Below, one piece after another: positions 61,226 through 64,000 of a stretch of 64,000 bases of DNA. The translations under genes were made by a program, and so were the position numbers. The stretch lies in NCBI RefSeq assembly GCF_004801405.1, contig NZ_SSOB01000001.1, forward strand, positions 1 through 64,000, given 5' to 3'. This stretch comes from Cohnella fermenti. Lineage in GTDB: Bacteria > Bacillota > Bacilli > Paenibacillales > Paenibacillaceae. The notes under the pieces are model-generated. The model was not told the DNA's origin. It did not search any database and worked only from the letters and a program-made list of their open reading frames with translations. Each line of letters starts with the position of its first letter. Positions within the stretch are counted from its first letter, which is position 1.

Positions 61226-64000
61226 ATGAAGATTATTCATAATACAGGAACTGAACGTGTTGTCGATCTGCTCCGCCCATGGATCAGAGAGGGCAATCAG
61301 ATCGACATTATGACCCCATATTTCTCGTTGTTCGCATTTTTGGAACTTCTTGAGGAAGTTTCAAAAATGAGTAGAGTCCGTTTCCTTTTGCCTGCAGATG
61401 GAGCCGATTTAGCATTGCTGGGCACGGAAAATGACCGTACTGTACGCAATAAATTGCAAAACCGTTGGTTGGCAATGCGTTGTATGGAGTGGATTCAGAA
61501 GAAAGCTGAATTGCGTCGTGCAACTAGTGGAATACCGCAAGGAGCAATTGTGATTCGTGATGCAGAAGGGAGTCCTAAACAAGCGATACTAGGCTCATTA
61601 GCATTTAGCACCGATGGGCTTGGTATAACACCAGGGAATCCGCTTAGCCTTGTTCAAGTATCTGAGAATGCAGAGGAAAGCGAATTTCTTACTCAGTGGT
61701 TCGATAGGCAGTGGGAGGCGCTACAAGCTCAACCAGAAGCTCAAGCTGGATTGATTGCGACATTGAAATCTATTGCAGCTAAACATGATCCTTACACCGT
61801 ATACACGTTGATTCTCTATCATCTTTTTCGGGATGGTGGAGAAGAGATGGATGAGGAGCGTATTATTAAATCAGCTACTGGAATCCGAAACACAATTATT
61901 TGGAATAAGCTCTATAAGTTCCAACTTGATGGTGTGATCGGAGCCATCGACAAGCTTAATCGGTTTGGTGGATGTATTATTGCGGATAGTGTGGGCCTCG
62001 GAAAGACGTTTGAGGCACTTGCCATAATTAAATATCATGAATTAAGGAACGATCGTGTTTTGGTACTTTGTCCGAAACGCCTGCGTGATAACTGGACATT
62101 GTACAAGTCAAACGATCGACGCAATATTCTTGCTGCGGACCGCTTTAATTTCGATGTGCTTAATCACACGGACCTGTCTCGTGATGAGGGGAAGACTGGA
62201 GATATTGACCTGTCTCAGTTAAATTGGGGGAACTATGACCTCGTAGTTATAGATGAATCACATAACTTTCGTAACAAGCAAACTCCACGTCAAGGCGGGG
62301 AGACCCGTTATGATCGATTGATGCGCAAGATCATCAAAGAAGGAGTCAAAACACGGGTATTAATGCTTTCAGCAACACCAGTGAATAATAGATTAGCGGA
62401 TTTGCGCAATCAGATAGTGTTCGCCACTGAAGGGGACGATGTTGCTCTTTTTGAGCATGGTATTTCAAGCATTGACAATACTACCCGGCTTGCACAAAAG
62501 CAGTTCAATCGTTGGTTAGAGCTGGATGAGGATGAAAAGACATCATCTCGTTTGATTGAGATGTTGGGATTTGATTATTTTACATTATTGGACCATCTAA
62601 CGATTGCTCGTTCTCGCAAGCATATAGAGAAGTATTATGGAATAGCTGAAACAGGCCGCTTCCCGTCTCGTCTGAAGCCAATCAATATCAAGCCGGACGT
62701 AGATAGCGCCGGTCAATTCCAATCCATCCGGGAAATTAATCAAGAAATTCGGAAGCTTAATTTGGCCTCTTATGCGCCTTTGCGCTATATTTTAGCCACT
62801 AAACAGGCAGCCTATGATGCTAAGTACAGCACTAGAATCCGTGGTGGCGAAGGTTTATTTCGTCAGGTAGACCGAGAGGAAAATCTGATCCACCTGTTAC
62901 GTGTTAACTTGCTTAAACGAATGGAAAGCTCCGTCTCTTCATTTGCTCTGACTATCCAGAGGCAACTTAATGACGTTGAAACAACATTAACCAGGGTAGA
63001 GGCACACGAAGAAGAAATTGAAGAGTTGGATATCACCGACGTAGACATAGATGATCCTGCTTTCGAGAGCCTGCTGGTAGGGCGTAAGGTAAAGGTGCTG
63101 CTTGGAGATGTTGACCTTATAAGGTGGAAGCAGGATCTTATTGAAGATCGGAATAGATTAGCAACATTGCTCTCAGCCGCAAGACAGGTTGATGCCACTC
63201 GTGATGCAAAGCTGATGGCACTAAAGGAAGTCATTGTACACAAGTGTATGAATCCTCTCAACACCGGTAATCGTAAGGTGATTGTTTTTACGGCCTTCGC
63301 AGATACGGCCAAATATCTTTATGAGCATTTGGCGGTATGGGTGAAAGAGACGCTTGGCATTAATGCTGCTCTCGTAACGGGATCTGGCGGTAACCAGGTT
63401 ACTTTACCTGGATTGCGTAAAGATTTGGGTGCAATTCTGACCGCGTTCTCCCCCCGCTCGAAAGAGCGTCCAGAAGAACTCAATAGCGAGGGGGAGATCG
63501 ATCTATTAATCGCTACGGATTGTATTTCCGAAGGTCAAAACCTTCAAGATTGTGATTGGTTAATCAATTATGATATCCATTGGAACCCAGTACGCATTAT
63601 CCAGCGTTTTGGACGTATTGACCGACTTGGTTCACCTAATGAACAAATACAGCTAGTTAACTTTTGGCCGAACATGGAATTGGAGGAATATATCAATCTT
63701 GAGCAACGTGTTAGTGGCCGTATGGTGCTGCTCGACATTTCTGCCACCGGCGAGGAGAACTTAATTGAACAGCAATCTGGCAATCAAATGAACGACCTAG
63801 AGTATAGACGTAAACAATTGCTTAAGTTACAAGATGCAGTAATAGATTTAGAAGACCTATCGTCGGGAGTATCCATTACTGATCTCACACTAATGGGATT
63901 CCGAATTGATTTGGCACAATATATAAAGATGCATCCTGGCAGACTCGAATCGTTGCCACTAGGGACCTGTGCAATCACTACTTCAAATGAGGTGGAGATT
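61226..64000 (+). CDS. PLD-like/SNF2-family helicase, 3' end beyond the window
   Basis: Open for 925 codons up to the window end. N-terminal PLD-like region (~residues 1-165; RPWIREGNQIDIMTPYFSLF and AILGSLAFSTDG) followed by a SNF2 helicase: ADSVGLGKTFEAL (~residue 255), Walker B VVIDESHNFRN (~residue 347), motif III LMLSATPVNNRL (~residue 378), motif V ATDCISEGQNLQDC and motif VI QRFGRIDRLGS (~residue 795). Start ATG at 61226; an ATG at 61214 directly abuts AAAAGGG, so it is less likely. Such helicases are core parts of several restriction-like defence systems; partners would lie downstream. Confidence 0.87.
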   Translation, partial: MKIIHNTGTERVVDLLRPWIREGNQIDIMTPYFSLFAFLELLEEVSKMSRVRFLLPADGADLALLGTENDRTVRNKLQNRWLAMRCMEWIQKKAELRRATSGIPQGAIVIRDAEGSPKQAILGSLAFSTDGLGITPGNPLSLVQVSENAEESEFLTQWFDRQWEALQAQPEAQAGLIATLKSIAAKHDPYTVYTLILYHLFRDGGEEMDEERIIKSATGIRNTIIWNKLYKFQLDGVIGAIDKLNRFGGCIIADSVGLGKTFEALAIIKYHELRNDRVLVLCPKRLRDNWTLYKSNDRRNILAADRFNFDVLNHTDLSRDEGKTGDIDLSQLNWGNYDLVVIDESHNFRNKQTPRQGGETRYDRLMRKIIKEGVKTRVLMLSATPVNNRLADLRNQIVFATEGDDVALFEHGISSIDNTTRLAQKQFNRWLELDEDEKTSSRLIEMLGFDYFTLLDHLTIARSRKHIEKYYGIAETGRFPSRLKPINIKPDVDSAGQFQSIREINQEIRKLNLASYAPLRYILATKQAAYDAKYSTRIRGGEGLFRQVDREENLIHLLRVNLLKRMESSVSSFALTIQRQLNDVETTLTRVEAHEEEIEELDITDVDIDDPAFESLLVGRKVKVLLGDVDLIRWKQDLIEDRNRLATLLSAARQVDATRDAKLMALKEVIVHKCMNPLNTGNRKVIVFTAFADTAKYLYEHLAVWVKETLGINAALVTGSGGNQVTLPGLRKDLGAILTAFSPRSKERPEELNSEGEIDLLIATDCISEGQNLQDCDWLINYDIHWNPVRIIQRFGRIDRLGSPNEQIQLVNFWPNMELEEYINLEQRVSGRMVLLDISATGEENLIEQQSGNQMNDLEYRRKQLLKLQDAVIDLEDLSSGVSITDLTLMGFRIDLAQYIKMHPGRLESLPLGTCAITTSNEVEI

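Noticed and set aside
54445..64000. DISARM, Druantia or BREX assignment
   Set aside because: None of the required methylase, DUF1998 or PglX/BrxC-type genes is in the window.
1..64000. CRISPR array
   Set aside because: No regularly spaced direct repeats and no cas genes seen.

Overview
The window looks like chromosome of a Gram-positive, spore-former-type member of the Paenibacillaceae (Paenibacillus or Cohnella-like). The support is strong AGGAGG-type ribosome binding sites, an S-layer (SLH) anchored pectin lyase, a YesM/YesN-type sugar-sensing pair next to a sugar ABC importer, and a GC-rich backbone (by eye, about 55% GC) interrupted by clearly AT-rich islands. This placement is inference; no 16S rRNA or marker gene is present.

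Layout. (1) 1-11.0 kb is an AT-rich defence-type island: an unknown gene, a very large DUF4011/SF1 helicase with a Vsr-like nuclease domain, an IS630 copy, a TIR-domain (PF10137-type) protein, and an overlapping AAA ATPase plus TOPRIM-like pair. The island stops exactly at a 5'-truncated tmRNA gene (ssrA 3' part with its native terminator), as expected for an element that integrated into ssrA. (2) 11.3-16.2 kb is ordinary backbone: a broken Rpn nuclease gene, an ECF sigma/anti-sigma pair, and a YafY-type WYL regulator divergent from two GyrI-like ligand-binding proteins. (3) 16.6-21.0 kb holds a secreted, SLH-anchored rhamnogalacturonan lyase behind two cre-like sites.

(4) 21.0-39.3 kb is the most interesting part: an 18-kb RNA-repair/conflict cluster. 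Two WYL regulators face away from a short region with tRNA-like T-arm and D-arm elements. Then come an RlaP-type nucleotidyltransferase, a HEAT-like protein, a first RtcB RNA ligase, a module matching E. coli yehQ/yehL/yehM/yehP (SWIM zinc finger, MoxR AAA+, DUF5682, VWA) with an added HEAT protein, a stand-alone promoter/mini-ORF/terminator unit, a second divergent RtcB ligase and a BCS1-like AAA ATPase. I infer that damaged RNA is sensed, end-processed and religated, with the MoxR-VWA module as an NTP-driven scaffold or switch.

(5) 39.5-50.5 kb holds a SEC-C protein, then a carbohydrate uptake locus (two permeases, YesM-type kinase, YesN-type regulator, binding lipoprotein, secreted beta-helix protein); the ATPase is not encoded here. 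(6) 50.8-53.6 kb encodes a 7TMR-DISM histidine kinase and an OmpR-type regulator. (7) 53.8-64 kb is a second defence-type region: small ORFs, MazG-like plus PLD-helicase, a graveyard of IS4 and DUF1861 remnants, the two-gene Hachiman system (hamA-hamB), and a PLD/SNF2 helicase that runs off the window end.
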